In this document: one piece after another, positions 40,992-50,458 of the stretch
How positions within the stretch are numbered: position 1 is the first letter of the stretch
How the letters are laid out: each line of letters begins with the position of its first letter
Assembly: GCF_001029445.1 (NCBI RefSeq)
Contig: NZ_LDOT01000002.1
Coordinates: forward strand, 645,977 to 709,976
Length of the DNA: 64,000 nt
Direction of reading: 5' to 3'
Source: Photobacterium aquae
GTDB taxonomy: Bacteria; Pseudomonadota; Gammaproteobacteria; Enterobacterales; Vibrionaceae
Position numbers and translations under genes: made by a program
Notes under the pieces: generated by a model
Seen by the model: only the letters and a program-made list of their open reading frames with translations
Databases searched by the model: none
What the model was told of the DNA's origin: nothing

Positions 40992-42242
40992 ATGACTGCG
41001 CTCGTGTCACCTTCAGCCAATACTGCTTACAGCCAATCGGCCCATCTTCTTAAAGGCAACAGCCGTCGCCTGCTTGGCCCGGCTTTTATTGCAGCAATCG
41101 GCTATATTGACCCGGGCAATTTCGCAACCAACATCGAATCAGGTTCAGCGTTTGGCTATCAGCTACTATGGGTTGTGCTGTGGGCTAATTTGATGGCGAT
41201 GCTCATTCAGTACCTCTCTGCCAAGCTAGGTATCGTAACCGGGAAAAACCTTGCCGAGCACCTTCGCGACAACCTGCCACGCTGGGCGATTGTTCCTTAT
41301 TGGATTCAAGCTGAAATTATCGCAATGGCCACCGATCTGGCCGAATTCATCGGGGCCGCCGTCGGTTTCCAATTACTGCTAGGGGTAAGCCTACTAGAAG
41401 GCGCAACCATTACCGCCCTGCTAACCCTCGCAATTCTCACCCTCGGCCGTCGCAGCCAGAAACCCCTAGAACTCTTTATCGGCGGCTTGTTGGTATTGGT
41501 TGCCGCCATCTATGCCGTCGAGCTCTTGATGGCCAAGCCTGCCGCCACTGAACTCGCGACCGGCCTGCTCATTCCGACCCTGAACGATCCCAAGCAGATT
41601 TACTTGGCAGCAGGCATTTTAGGGGCCACGGTCATGCCACATGTTATTTACCTGCACTCGGCACTGTTCACCGCACAAACAGGCCACAATATCCGTCAGC
41701 GACTCAAGATGACCCGGCTCGATGTACTGATCGCGATGACGATCGCCGGTTTTGTCAATATCGCCATCATTGCCATGGCGGCAGCAGTCTTCCATCACAC
41801 CGGGCGCAGTGATATCGCCAGTATCGAAAATGCATATCAGACCCTGACCCCGCTGCTGGGTAAGGGGGCCGCAGTGCTATTCGGGCTGTCGCTGATCGCC
41901 TCAGGCCTATCATCAACGGTTGTCGGCACCTTAGCCGGTCAGGTGGTGATGCAAGGCTTCGTCCGCTTCAGTATCCCTATGTGGTTACGCCGGACAATCA
42001 CAATGCTACCGGCATTTGGCTTTATTATGGTGGGAGTCAGCACAACCGATATTCTGGTTGCCAGCCAAGTCGTGCTCAGCTTTGGGGTTGCCCTCGCCAT
42101 TATCCCATTGCTGATTTTCACCAGCCGTAGACAAATTATGGGGAGTTTTTGCAACCCTCGGATTATTTCGGTCTTAGGCGGGGTTATTGTCTCCCTGGTT
42201 CTGACACTTAACGGATACCTACTTTGGAGCCTTGTGGCATAA
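40992..42242 (+). CDS. mntH: Nramp-family Mn(II)/divalent metal transporter
   Basis: This 416-residue protein has about eleven membrane helices and the Nramp metal-site motif D-P-G-N in the first helix ([11 protein letters not shown]) and the M-P-H motif in the sixth (T-V-M-P-H-V-I-Y). It imports Mn(II), and to a lesser degree Fe(II), with protons. The upstream gap has an inverted repeat CTATC-N5-GATAG (40906-40920), but I do not recognise a clear MntR or Fur site. Confidence 0.95.
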   Translation: MTALVSPSANTAYSQSAHLLKGNSRRLLGPAFIAAIGYIDPGNFATNIESGSAFGYQLLWVVLWANLMAMLIQYLSAKLGIVTGKNLAEHLRDNLPRWAIVPYWIQAEIIAMATDLAEFIGAAVGFQLLLGVSLLEGATITALLTLAILTLGRRSQKPLELFIGGLLVLVAAIYAVELLMAKPAATELATGLLIPTLNDPKQIYLAAGILGATVMPHVIYLHSALFTAQTGHNIRQRLKMTRLDVLIAMTIAGFVNIAIIAMAAAVFHHTGRSDIASIENAYQTLTPLLGKGAAVLFGLSLIASGLSSTVVGTLAGQVVMQGFVRFSIPMWLRRTITMLPAFGFIMVGVSTTDILVASQVVLSFGVALAIIPLLIFTSRRQIMGSFCNPRIISVLGGVIVSLVLTLNGYLLWSLVA

Positions 42243-42253
42243 CTTATCAAACA

Positions 42254-42281
42254 AAAAGCCCTCGACTATACGAGGGCTTTT
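42254..42281. terminator. Bidirectional terminator between mntH and cassette 2
   Basis: AAAAGCCCTCG / CGAGGGCTTTT with a six-base loop lies between convergent genes. Confidence 0.92.
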
Positions 42282-42306
42282 ATCTGATAAATCAACCACT
42301 GAAGAA

Positions 42307-42759
42307 TTATGCCATCTTATGCTTTACATCGATTTTGCAGAAGAAAAAATGCTGGGTAAAGCTATCTACCGAATCAGATTCCATCATATAGCACCCTTTT
42401 GAAAGTTTTTTTATTCTGTAAGATCCAAAACAGCCATTCTTCATATCTTCAGGGACAAAATAATACTCGTCAGTCAACGTCCCAGAACAGTGAATTCGGT
42501 CAACATCACCATTGGATTTTTCAATAAATGCATTCAATACATATCGATTTGAATAACAATGCCGGATATGCGATGTCACAACCAAATCATTATGGTATTC
42601 TCCACGACCAAAATAAATCGTATCATTAAAATAGTCAGCAAAAGAATAAAACATCAAGAAGAGCAAGACGGGTAAAGATATGTAAAAAAACACATCCATT
42701 TTATTTGCAAACAATGGTGCTATTTTTTTCAGAAACATCGCAAGATGAATATTCATCAC
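42307..42759 (-). CDS. ToxS/VtrC-like small membrane partner (cassette 2)
   Basis: This 150-residue protein has one membrane helix near residues 22-42 and a periplasmic domain of about 105 residues with five cysteines, among them C123 and C141 near the C-terminus. Starts at GTG 42759, ATG 42756 or ATG 42738 are possible; all lie inside the upstream regulator gene (overlap up to 59 bases). Topology, size, overlap and the cysteine pair repeat those of the gene at 909. It probably forms the second half of a periplasmic sensor. No named family is clear by eye. Confidence 0.62.
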   Translation of the reverse strand: MMNIHLAMFLKKIAPLFANKMDVFFYISLPVLLFLMFYSFADYFNDTIYFGRGEYHNDLVVTSHIRHCYSNRYVLNAFIEKSNGDVDRIHCSGTLTDEYYFVPEDMKNGCFGSYRIKKLSKGCYMMESDSVDSFTQHFFFCKIDVKHKMA

Positions 42760-43249
42760 TCAATACCGCATCATCAAAAGAAACTTGGTTAATATACATT
42801 GTCGCAAAATAGACAAAACCACCCATCAACGCAACACAAAGAAAAACTTTAATCTTGAAATAAACACTCTTATTTAAGGAAATGTTTTCCTCATGAAATT
42901 CTTCTTTTACGGTTTCTTTTTTATCATTAAAAAGATATTCACTATACTTTAATATATATCCTTTCCCTGGCACATTAACGATTATTTCCTTATCATAATC
43001 ATCCAGTAATATCCTTAATTTATTCACTGTTTGTGTAATATTTTCTGGCGATGTATGACCGCGCCATACAGCATCAACAATGATATCCTTATCTACCACT
43101 TGACCATTTCCGCAGCATAATACTGAAAGAAACTCTAATGGTTTATTGGGAATAACCTTAACACAAGCAGAAAGATCATTATTAAGAAATAACCTTCCCG
43201 TTTCTAAATCTAAAATCCATTTCCCCAATTCAATATACGAGCCATTCAT
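42701..43249 (-). CDS. ToxR-like membrane-anchored wHTH regulator (cassette 2)
   Basis: This 182-residue protein has an OmpR/PhoB-type winged helix (about residues 8-100; V-W-R-G-H-T-S-P-E-N-I-T-Q-T-V-N-K-L-R is the recognition region and V-P-G-K-G-Y the wing), a lysine/glutamate-rich linker, one membrane helix near residues 128-152 and a tail of about 30 residues. The tail ends with C170 and C181, again ten residues apart, as in the regulator at 293. It is AT-rich with many AAA/ATA codons, unlike most neighbours, which hints at recent acquisition or relaxed selection. It is divergent from the chemoreceptor at 43579. Confidence 0.78.
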   Translation of the reverse strand: MNGSYIELGKWILDLETGRLFLNNDLSACVKVIPNKPLEFLSVLCCGNGQVVDKDIIVDAVWRGHTSPENITQTVNKLRILLDDYDKEIIVNVPGKGYILKYSEYLFNDKKETVKEEFHEENISLNKSVYFKIKVFLCVALMGGFVYFATMYINQVSFDDAVLSDEYSSCDVSEKNSTIVCK

Positions 43250-43578
43250 AGTTATTTATTCTATCTAAGCATTAAATATTGAGACGAATCACTTTCAAAA
43301 GTTAAAACTGCGAGATGCTATACCTATGGCAAATTCACGTCAAGATTTATAAACATATGAACACACAAGGGTGACAGAGCTCAAATAATTACAAAATATA
43401 ATAAATTATAAGTTGACAACACGGCGAAAATTAAAAATGAAAATCATTCCTCTAAGATATATAACCAGTTAGTAACTAACAATTTATCATACCATTTCAT
43501 AAGATAGCAGCCATAAATCCACGATTGCATATGTTGATTTCGTGATAAGTCGTACCTTTCGCGTGAGTAAACGTAAAC
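43250..43578. other. AT-rich divergent region between cassette 2 and a chemoreceptor
   Basis: These 329 bases must hold both promoters. I see no ORF, clear sigma-28 site or known operator. Confidence 0.4.
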
Positions 43579-45447
43579 ATGAAACTAAGTACAAAAATAA
43601 CAACAGCCTTCACATCCTTTTTTGTTATCTCTTTTGCTCTAATTACAAGTATCAATTTGTCGAACTTTAGTGAGTCATCAATAAAGAACCACGAGAGTAA
43701 AATGCAGTCCCAGTCCCAAATGCTCGCGACTGTGGTAGCACAATACTCTGAAAGATATTTTGATATTTTAAGCACCTCTAGCTTTGATATCGATACTGCT
43801 GATAATGAGAAAATGTCAGCAGTAATGGCTAAGCTCTCTAACATCACATCAAATTCAGCAATATCTAATGTCTATATTGCGATGAATAATGGTGGCATCA
43901 TTACTAAAAATGGTTTTGATGTGACAAAAAATGCCAAAGGAAAAAGTTGGTTTGACAACATTATTAATGGTAGTCATGACCGCTCATTCACTGAAGCCTA
44001 TGTCGATGAATTTACAAAGAGATGGATCATTACATTCAGCGTTCCTCTCTACGATGCCAGCAGCAATATTTATGCTGTTGTTGCGGCCGATCTATATTTG
44101 GATGAACTCAATAAGTTTGTTTTATCAACTGTTGCGACGAATAAAGTTGATGTCTACCTAACCAAAAGTGGTAATGTGATCGCCAGTGGTGATAGCACTA
44201 TGCTACACACCAATATTTATGCTGATTACCCTCAATATAAAAACCGCTCAGGCAAAATCAGCTATAGTGGCGAACAAGGCGATATCATTGCTTACATTAC
44301 CAATGTAGAAACGTTGGGATTTAGCGTTGCTAACTATGAATATGTGTCCGAAATAGAAAAAGAGAGTAATAATAACTTTATTCTTGGTATCATCATTCTT
44401 TGCGTGGCTAGTCTTCTAGCCATGTTCTTATGCCAAATATTTGTACGAAAATATATCTACGCCCCTATTGGCGGAGAACCTGACGATATTAATCATCTTG
44501 TTGAGAATATCTCAAACGGTATCTTGACTGATATCCCTCAACTGAGTGCAAAAGATGTTGGTGTATACCGCTCAACACTGATTATGGCTAACAACCTAAA
44601 AGATATTATTGTCAGCATCAATAACTGCTCTAGTGACTTGCACAAATCATCGAAACTCATTGCCGATTCATCGGTAGACGTCGATAAGTCATCCCAGCAC
44701 CAAATCATGGAACTGGAGCATGTCGTTACCGCAATTAATGAAATGTTGGCAACCATTACTGAAGTTTCAAAAAATGCCAGCGTAACATCGAAATCCTCTA
44801 ATGATGCCCACCATCGCTCAACAGATGGCCAACAAATTGTGGATGAGATGAACGACAATATAAAATTGCTCGTCAATGATCTTGGCGAAATCCAAAATGC
44901 CATCAATATTGTTCAGCAGGAAACGGAAAATGTCGGTGGTATTCTTGATGTTATTCGTGGTATTGCCGATCAAACCAATCTATTGGCACTCAATGCCGCA
45001 ATCGAAGCAGCACGAGCGGGAGAGCATGGCCGGGGATTCGCAGTGGTAGCCGATGAAGTTAGATCACTGGCGACCAAAACTCAGCAGAGTACCGATGAGA
45101 TCCAAACCATGATCTCCAAACTCAAGGAACAAGTTCATCACTCTGTTAGCCTGATGGAAAACAACGCACGTAGTGCCCACAATACGCTGTCTAAATCGGA
45201 TGACGCGGCCCACATGCTCCAGTTGATTGAGCAGGAAATTCGCCAAATCCAAGATATGAACATTCAAATTGCCACGGCGACCGAAGAGCAATCTCAGGTC
45301 ACACAGGAAATCAATAAGAATGTATATAATATCAATGATATATCAAAAGAAACTGCAGCTGTTATCAACCAAAACAAGATTCAGGCAGAAAACTTGGAAC
45401 TGCTCTCTGTTGAACTGAGCAACTCTGTTCTCAAGTTTAAAATTTAA
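43579..45447 (+). CDS. Methyl-accepting chemotaxis protein with dCache sensor domain
   Basis: This 622-residue receptor has a membrane helix at about residues 8-28, a periplasmic double-Cache domain (about 35-260, with the typical [10 protein letters not shown] segment and a Y-V-D-E-F-T...[10 protein letters not shown] strand pair), a second helix near 268-292, then I-G-G-E-P and the signalling domain with tip [18 protein letters not shown]. Its layout and length resemble the receptor at 4795. Its ligand is unknown. It is divergent from the cassette 2 regulator, so the two could share control. Confidence 0.93.
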   Translation: MKLSTKITTAFTSFFVISFALITSINLSNFSESSIKNHESKMQSQSQMLATVVAQYSERYFDILSTSSFDIDTADNEKMSAVMAKLSNITSNSAISNVYIAMNNGGIITKNGFDVTKNAKGKSWFDNIINGSHDRSFTEAYVDEFTKRWIITFSVPLYDASSNIYAVVAADLYLDELNKFVLSTVATNKVDVYLTKSGNVIASGDSTMLHTNIYADYPQYKNRSGKISYSGEQGDIIAYITNVETLGFSVANYEYVSEIEKESNNNFILGIIILCVASLLAMFLCQIFVRKYIYAPIGGEPDDINHLVENISNGILTDIPQLSAKDVGVYRSTLIMANNLKDIIVSINNCSSDLHKSSKLIADSSVDVDKSSQHQIMELEHVVTAINEMLATITEVSKNASVTSKSSNDAHHRSTDGQQIVDEMNDNIKLLVNDLGEIQNAINIVQQETENVGGILDVIRGIADQTNLLALNAAIEAARAGEHGRGFAVVADEVRSLATKTQQSTDEIQTMISKLKEQVHHSVSLMENNARSAHNTLSKSDDAAHMLQLIEQEIRQIQDMNIQIATATEEQSQVTQEINKNVYNINDISKETAAVINQNKIQAENLELLSVELSNSVLKFKI

Positions 45448-45466
45448 TAACAGGCACGTTCCTCAT

Positions 45467-45497
45467 AAAAAACCGCTAACATTGTTGGCGGTTTTTT
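45467..45497. terminator. Bidirectional terminator
   Basis: AAAAAACCGCTAAC / GTTGGCGGTTTTTT, one G-T pair, loop ATT, lies between the chemoreceptor and the convergent MerR gene. Confidence 0.9.
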
Positions 45498-45509
45498 CCG
45501 AATATAGCC

Positions 45510-46031
45510 TTACTTTTTTGACCAATGACGAATTTTCACGATCTCTTCAGCATCAATGCCTAGTGATTCCAAAAACTCCTGATGTGCATCCGGCTCCATT
45601 TTTTCAAACTGCTTATGCCAGTTGTGCATGTCCTGCTCATTAAAACCAGCCGCTTTCATAATGTCAGTCCAACGCTCTTTCGTTACCATGTTTTGCTCCA
45701 ATAATGTCGGTTGTTCCAATAGCATCACAATCGCTTTTTGTTGCTGGCGCAGCATCTGAATTTCGTCTTCCAATGCATTAAATTGTTCACGCAATATCTG
45801 CTCTTGTGTTGCCTGACTGTCACGATCAAGCAAAGAGGCAATGTGACTAACAGAAACCCCAAAAGACCGGTAAGCCAAAATACTCTCCAATCTTTTGATT
45901 TCATTCTCGCCGTACCAACGATAACCATTTTCAGACCGACAACGGGGTACCAGCAATCCGGAACGCTCATAATAGAGTATTGTGGTTCGTGAAATTTTAT
46001 GGTGTTTCGCTAACTGGCTGATTGTCAACAT
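45510..46031 (-). CDS. MerR-family transcriptional regulator
   Basis: This 173-residue protein has the MerR winged helix (T-I-S-Q-L-A-K-H-H-K-I-S-R-T-T-I-L-Y-Y-E-R-S-G-L), a dimerisation coiled coil (about residues 75-115) and a C-terminal helical extension with E-R-W-T-D-I-M-K-A-A-G-F. No cysteine is present in the effector-binding region, so metal sensing in the CueR manner is unlikely; the signal is unknown. No obvious target lies beside it. Confidence 0.88.
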   Translation of the reverse strand: MLTISQLAKHHKISRTTILYYERSGLLVPRCRSENGYRWYGENEIKRLESILAYRSFGVSVSHIASLLDRDSQATQEQILREQFNALEDEIQMLRQQQKAIVMLLEQPTLLEQNMVTKERWTDIMKAAGFNEQDMHNWHKQFEKMEPDAHQEFLESLGIDAEEIVKIRHWSKK

Positions 46032-46147
46032 AATAGGCTCTCTTGCTTAACTTAGTGATAGTCTGAACCCGTCACTTATAGACAGGTCAACAACTACAAC
46101 AGAAATATTATGCCGGTATTGATGTCACTTAATGCTGAATTTCAGGC

Positions 46148-46175
46148 AAAAAAAAGCCGCTATCTCCATAGCGGC
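46148..46175 (-). terminator. Orphan terminator upstream of the MerR gene
   Basis: On the minus strand GCCGCTA / TAGCGGC with a six-base loop is followed by eight T. It lies 117 bases upstream of the MerR gene on the same strand, with no gene before it. It implies a short leftward transcript from 46180-46450 or an attenuator in the MerR leader. Confidence 0.65.
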
Positions 46176-46491
46176 CAAACCAGACTCAATCAAAAATAGT
46201 TCTTATACACTGCTTAGAACATCCAGACACATTCTGAAACAATTTAAATATAGGCGGCAGATAGTGAACCTAATTGACTCAAAATTCAAGGTTTAGCCCA
46301 CACAAGAGCTCGAAATAACCGAGATTAAACATCGAATTTACCGAAGTAAAAAGACGCGACAAACATCATGGATCATTTTTATAACGGGAAATCCCCCCAG
46401 CCCCGAAACCATTACAACAGCAAAAACTGGCCGTCAATCTAAATAATGCGCTAAGGTGTATATCCCTTGTGACACGGAAGACACAAAGACG
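46176..46491. other. Intergenic region before the TSUP gene
   Basis: No ORF here is convincing. It may hold a leftward small RNA ending at the terminator at 46148-46175 and the promoter of the rightward TSUP gene. Confidence 0.35.
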
Positions 46492-47241
46492 ATGGATACC
46501 ATCAATACACTCGGTCTATTTGTAGGCTCTTTACTTTCAAATACCCTTGCGTCCCTATCCGGAGGCGGTGCGGGGCTCATCCAGTTCCCTCTGCTTATCT
46601 TTCTAGGCCTGCCGTTCGCCATAGCCCTTGCTACCCATAAAGTTGCCAGCGTCGCACTGGGATTGGGAGCTGCCATCAAGCACCTTCGCAGCGGTACGCT
46701 CGAATGGCAACTGGCACTCTATGTCATTTTGGCTGGCAGCCTCGGAGCAAAAGTTATTCTGTTCGTTCCCGGAAGAGCAGCCGAAGCCATGTTGGGCTTG
46801 CTCATTCTGGGATTGGGTCTCTATTCACTCACCAAGCAGCAACTCGGCCAACATGCAGCTCCCTGCCACAGGGATCGGTATGGATACCTATTGGGGGCAC
46901 TGTGCTTGAGCTCTATTGGTATTCTCAACGGATCATTAACGGCAGGCACCGGACTGTTCGTTACGCTATTTTTGGTGCGTTGGTTCGGCTTTGACTATAA
47001 ACAAGCCGTGGCGCCGACACTGGTCAGCGTAGGCCTCTTTTGGAACGGAATTGGGGCTGCCACCATGTATTTGAGCGGCGCTGAGATCTACTGGCCGTGG
47101 ATCCCTGTCTTACTGTTGGGCTCCTTATTGGGCGGTTATCTTGGCGCGCATCTCGCAACCAAGAAAAGCAATGCCCTGATAAAACGCTGCTTTGAAATAC
47201 TGACATTCATCATCGGAATCAAACTTCTGCTTGGGCTTTAA
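46492..47241 (+). CDS. TSUP-family (TauE/SafE) membrane exporter
   Basis: From the ATG at 46492 this is a 249-residue protein; a GTG at 46456 would add twelve residues. It has about eight hydrophobic segments in two halves, each beginning with a glycine-rich stretch (S-G-G-G-A-G-L-I-Q-F-P and N-G-S-L-T-A-G-T-G-L-F), the internal repeat of the TauE/SafE family. Members export sulfite, sulfoacetate or other organosulfonates; the substrate here is unknown. The start choice is uncertain because no good ribosome-binding site is seen. Confidence 0.88.
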   Translation: MDTINTLGLFVGSLLSNTLASLSGGGAGLIQFPLLIFLGLPFAIALATHKVASVALGLGAAIKHLRSGTLEWQLALYVILAGSLGAKVILFVPGRAAEAMLGLLILGLGLYSLTKQQLGQHAAPCHRDRYGYLLGALCLSSIGILNGSLTAGTGLFVTLFLVRWFGFDYKQAVAPTLVSVGLFWNGIGAATMYLSGAEIYWPWIPVLLLGSLLGGYLGAHLATKKSNALIKRCFEILTFIIGIKLLLGL

Positions 47242-47244
47242 CTG

Positions 47245-47280
47245 AAAAAAACGGTGGTAGCCCCCGCTATCACCGCTCTT
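47245..47280. terminator. Terminator between the TSUP and SIMPL genes
   Basis: CGGTGGTAGC / GCTATCACCG (one wobble pair) with loop CCCC has an A7 tract on the left, giving a T run on the minus strand, and CTCTTTC on the right. Confidence 0.8.
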
Positions 47281-47307
47281 TCATCACAGGTATCCAAAGT
47301 AAAAACA

Positions 47308-48030
47308 TCACTCCGTTAAATAAAACTCAATACTGGTGACGACTCGAATATCCTTTTCAATTTTATACAAATCACCGTACTCTTCACCTGAATCGGTGAT
47401 TGAAAAATTACCTTGGCGGGCAGAGCGAATACTCCCTACTTTCACCCCGGCATTTTCAGCAAACTCATTAGCTGCGATACGCGCATTTTTGGTCGCGGTT
47501 TTCAGCATTTCAGGCTTAATCGAGTTCAACTGGGTAAAGCGGTAAGTCGGCGCATCATTAGTAATGTTGTAGCCTTTTGCCACCAGCTTATTTACCTCAG
47601 CACGGACCTTTTTAATATCATGTACCTTGTGGGTTTCTAGGCTTATACGCCCAGTCAAATTATGCTCTTGCTCTACCACAACCTGCTTGTCATCGCGGTA
47701 TTCGTAGACGCTGTAGTCAATCAAGCCGATCTCTATTTCATCGTCACTAAAGCCGTTTGCTTTCAAGATCGCTACAATTTCTTGTTGCTGTTGCTCAGCT
47801 TGTTGATAAAGCGCTGGTATATCAGCTTTGCTTTTCGCTTGGTTAGAAAAACTCATGGTCCAGTTGGCGGTATCCGCTTCCACACGCTTTTCCGCCAACC
47901 CTTTGACTTCCGCTGTATTCATCGCAACCTTGGCGTTGTACATCGTCTGCCCGATAAAGTAACCGCCCGCACCAAGTCCAGACGCAACGAGTAGGCCGCT
48001 CAATACAATCCCTAGCAAATTATTATTCAT
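47308..48030 (-). CDS. SIMPL-domain (DUF541) exported protein
   Basis: This 240-residue protein has an N-terminal hydrophobic segment (about residues 6-28), a signal anchor or uncleaved signal, followed by a SIMPL domain with the V-K-G-L-A-E-K-R-V-x-A-D start. E. coli YggE of this family is linked to oxidative-stress tolerance; the molecular activity is not known. It is monocistronic. Confidence 0.9.
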   Translation of the reverse strand: MNNNLLGIVLSGLLVASGLGAGGYFIGQTMYNAKVAMNTAEVKGLAEKRVEADTANWTMSFSNQAKSKADIPALYQQAEQQQQEIVAILKANGFSDDEIEIGLIDYSVYEYRDDKQVVVEQEHNLTGRISLETHKVHDIKKVRAEVNKLVAKGYNITNDAPTYRFTQLNSIKPEMLKTATKNARIAANEFAENAGVKVGSIRSARQGNFSITDSGEEYGDLYKIEKDIRVVTSIEFYLTE

Positions 48031-48188
48031 TCAAACTACCTGCCATTGTCCTAATAGAGGTAAGCATTTCATCTTTGTGCAGATCCTTCCAGAGGCATTT
48101 ATCCGGTTATGGCAAAGCTTGTTAGTTACCTCCCAAAATGCGACACAAACCGGTCCTTCAATTCACCTAGATTCTCTTTATCCAAACG

Positions 48189-48213
48189 TAAAAAAACGCA
48201 CCGGAGTGCGTTT
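48189..48213 (-). terminator. Terminator after yfcE
   Basis: AAACGCAC / GTGCGTTT with loop of four, followed on the minus strand by a T run, lies about 40 bases beyond the yfcE stop. Confidence 0.85.
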
Positions 48214-48253
48214 CTAATCAGGAGCGACCTAAGGGCCCTGTTGAGAGGCGTTT

Positions 48254-48805
48254 TTATTCGGCTAACTCAACCGAGCAAATCACCTCTCCCTCGAAGGTAA
48301 CAACCTTCAAGGTATTCTCTTCCAACATACCATAGCTGGCTTGGTGCTCACCGCGAGGAATAGTCACCGAACCAGGGTTGAAAGCATAGATATTGCCCTG
48401 TTTCTCAGCAACCGGCAGGTGGGTATGGCCGGACACAACCACATCACCATCACGCAGTGGCGGGTGCTTTTCGGCATTGTACAAATGCCCGTGGGTCAGG
48501 AACAAACGTCGCCCCGATGGCAACAGCACCAAATTATAATCAGCCATCATCGGGAAGCTCAGCAGCATCTGATCGACATCACTATCGCAGTTTCCCCTCA
48601 CCGCTGTAATCTGGGTAGCGTATTCATTGAGCAAATCGGCCACGTCGATTGGCGCATAACCGGCAGGCAAGGCGTTTCGCGGGCCATGGTTCAGCACATC
48701 ACCCAGCAAAATAAAATGATCGGCTCCGCTTTTCTCGAAAGCCGCCAAGGTACGACGGGTACTCTCGGCACAGCCGTGAATATCAGAAGCAAAAAACAAT
48801 TTCAT
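48254..48805 (-). CDS. yfcE: Metallophosphodiesterase YfcE
   Basis: I use the ATG at 48805; the open frame extends 28 codons upstream without support. The 183-residue protein (E. coli 184) has the calcineurin-like motifs D-I-H-G, G-D-V-L-N-H-G, G-N-C-D and G-H-T-H, which bind two metal ions. E. coli YfcE is a manganese-dependent phosphodiesterase active on artificial substrates; its natural substrate is unclear. Confidence 0.95.
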   Translation of the reverse strand: MKLFFASDIHGCAESTRRTLAAFEKSGADHFILLGDVLNHGPRNALPAGYAPIDVADLLNEYATQITAVRGNCDSDVDQMLLSFPMMADYNLVLLPSGRRLFLTHGHLYNAEKHPPLRDGDVVVSGHTHLPVAEKQGNIYAFNPGSVTIPRGEHQASYGMLEENTLKVVTFEGEVICSVELAE

Positions 48806-48904
48806 GGCATATCGTGTTATTGGAAACAAGTCAGCCGATCCTACACCGATGCCTTCACCTTTTCCATGCTGGCCTGCACTGTGGCTCACTCTAACCGATT
48901 GGTA

Positions 48905-49306
48905 CTAACCATCCTGTAGCATGCCGTTGAGCACAATATTGTTGTAGCTAACCATACCAATAAGCTGACCTTGCTCAATCACCGGGGCACGGCTGATCCC
49001 AAAACGCTCAAACAACCGGGCACAATAACGTACATCCATATCTGCCCGTACTGACAAGGCAGGCTTGGTCATGATCTCATAGATATTGGTCCGCTCAGGC
49101 GCACGATCCAGCGCCAAAACCTTTTTGGCAATATCGTTCATCAACACAATGCCATATTCATCATCTTCATGGCGCTTGTCGACAATCAACGCTTTGATCT
49201 GGCGCTGCTTGGCAATCCGCACCGCCTCGGCCACGGTCACTACGCCATCAACCACCGCATAGGTATCCATCATAACGTCCCGAACCCGAACAATTGCATT
49301 GCTCAT
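48905..49306 (-). CDS. CBS-domain protein of the DUF1538 operon
   Basis: This 133-residue protein is a tandem CBS pair (about residues 8-65 and 72-130), a module that usually binds adenosine nucleotides. It is the last gene of a four-gene operon and overlaps the PII-like gene by four bases. It probably reports energy or nucleotide state to the membrane proteins; this is inference from context. Confidence 0.88.
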   Translation of the reverse strand: MSNAIVRVRDVMMDTYAVVDGVVTVAEAVRIAKQRQIKALIVDKRHEDDEYGIVLMNDIAKKVLALDRAPERTNIYEIMTKPALSVRADMDVRYCARLFERFGISRAPVIEQGQLIGMVSYNNIVLNGMLQDG

Positions 49307-49653
49307 AGCTTTGCCTCCACCACCTTGGTTAAACTGGCGACCTGATGGGCAACCCCGACCGCATCTTCAATATCAAGCTGAACCGCAATCCCCTGCCCGG
49401 AAGCCTCATCAAACTCCCCAACCCGCTCAATGGTTTCAAGGATAGTGCGGGCGAGATGCTCCTCGACGACGAACAAGATCACGTCCCGCTGGACATCCAG
49501 CCCCAGCCCGAAAAAGGTTTTTTTCTGGTTAAGCCCCTCGCCACGGGCATTGTTTATCACCGTCGCCCCCGTTGCCCCCGCTTCGCGGGCAGCATTGAGC
49601 ACGGCATCGGTTTTGGCATCTTCGACAAAAGCCAATAACAACTTAAAGCGCAT
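49303..49653 (-). CDS. PII-like signalling protein of the DUF1538 operon
   Basis: This 116-residue protein has the size and beta-alpha-beta pattern of PII proteins, with K-L-L-L-A-F-V at the start, a glycine-containing T-loop-like part (A-R-G-E-G-L-N-Q-K-K-T-F-F-G-L), and the V-V-E-E-H-L-A-R-T-I-L-E-T-I segment near residue 81. The uridylylated tyrosine of GlnB is absent, so it is PII-like rather than GlnB/GlnK. Such proteins often regulate the transporter encoded next to them. It overlaps the upstream DUF1538 gene by eleven bases. Confidence 0.8.
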   Translation of the reverse strand: MRFKLLLAFVEDAKTDAVLNAAREAGATGATVINNARGEGLNQKKTFFGLGLDVQRDVILFVVEEHLARTILETIERVGEFDEASGQGIAVQLDIEDAVGVAHQVASLTKVVEAKL

Positions 49654-50458
49654 CGCTTTCTCTCCTTTTGGCCTGCCAAGCCGCCAGCTGGGCGTAGGCC
49701 ATCACGGTGATCATGGGAAACAGGCTGGCAAATGCAATCAACCCAAAGCCATCAAGCATTGGGTTTCGCCCCGGCACGGTTGAAGCTAGCCCCAACCCCA
49801 ACGCCGTCACGATGGGAACCGTCACAGTCGATGTCGTTACCCCACCGGAATCATAGGCCAACGGAACAATGCTCTTGGGAGCAAAGTTCGTCTGGATAAC
49901 CACCACCACATAGCCCAACAAAATATAATTATGCAGCGGGTCCCCAACAACAATTCGGTAACTGCCCAGAGCTATTCCCATGGCAACGCCCAAGGCCACG
50001 GCAATTCGCAGGCCATTGACCCCTATCGAGCCCCCCGACACCCGATTTGCCTTGAGCGCAACAGCAATCAATGAGGGCTCGGCGATGGTGGTACTAAAAC
50101 CAATCGCCGCAGCGAACAAGTAAACCCAGTAATACTCATTCCACGGGATTGTCGCCGGTATTACCTCCCCGCTGTCATATAGAAATGTCAGGGACGTAAG
50201 CTGAGAAGCCATCGCCTCGCCAATAGGGAATAACGCCAACTCCAGCCCCATCAAAAACAGGGCCAGCCCAATAATGACATAGACAAACCCCAGCAATACC
50301 TTGGGCCAGTTGCCTATCGGCTTTCTCAACACGGCAAGCTGGAATACCAAGATAATCGAAGCGATCGGCGCTACATCGCGCACCGTCGCAATAAAAGTCA
50401 GCCCAAAATGTTCAAGCAACGCCACGCCATCGATCACCCAACCCCCTAATGCATCCAA
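49643..50458 (-). CDS. DUF1538 membrane protein, second subunit
   Basis: This 271-residue protein has about seven hydrophobic segments and the DUF1538 motifs F-S-T-T-I-A-E-P-S and [14 protein letters not shown], then [16 protein letters not shown]. It is a paralogue of the preceding gene and overlaps it by 13 bases. A DUF1538 pair from Halomonas has been described as a sodium/proton antiporter (UmpAB), from memory; the same activity here is plausible but unproven. Confidence 0.85.
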   Translation of the reverse strand: MDALGGWVIDGVALLEHFGLTFIATVRDVAPIASIILVFQLAVLRKPIGNWPKVLLGFVYVIIGLALFLMGLELALFPIGEAMASQLTSLTFLYDSGEVIPATIPWNEYYWVYLFAAAIGFSTTIAEPSLIAVALKANRVSGGSIGVNGLRIAVALGVAMGIALGSYRIVVGDPLHNYILLGYVVVVIQTNFAPKSIVPLAYDSGGVTTSTVTVPIVTALGLGLASTVPGRNPMLDGFGLIAFASLFPMITVMAYAQLAAWQAKRRESDAL

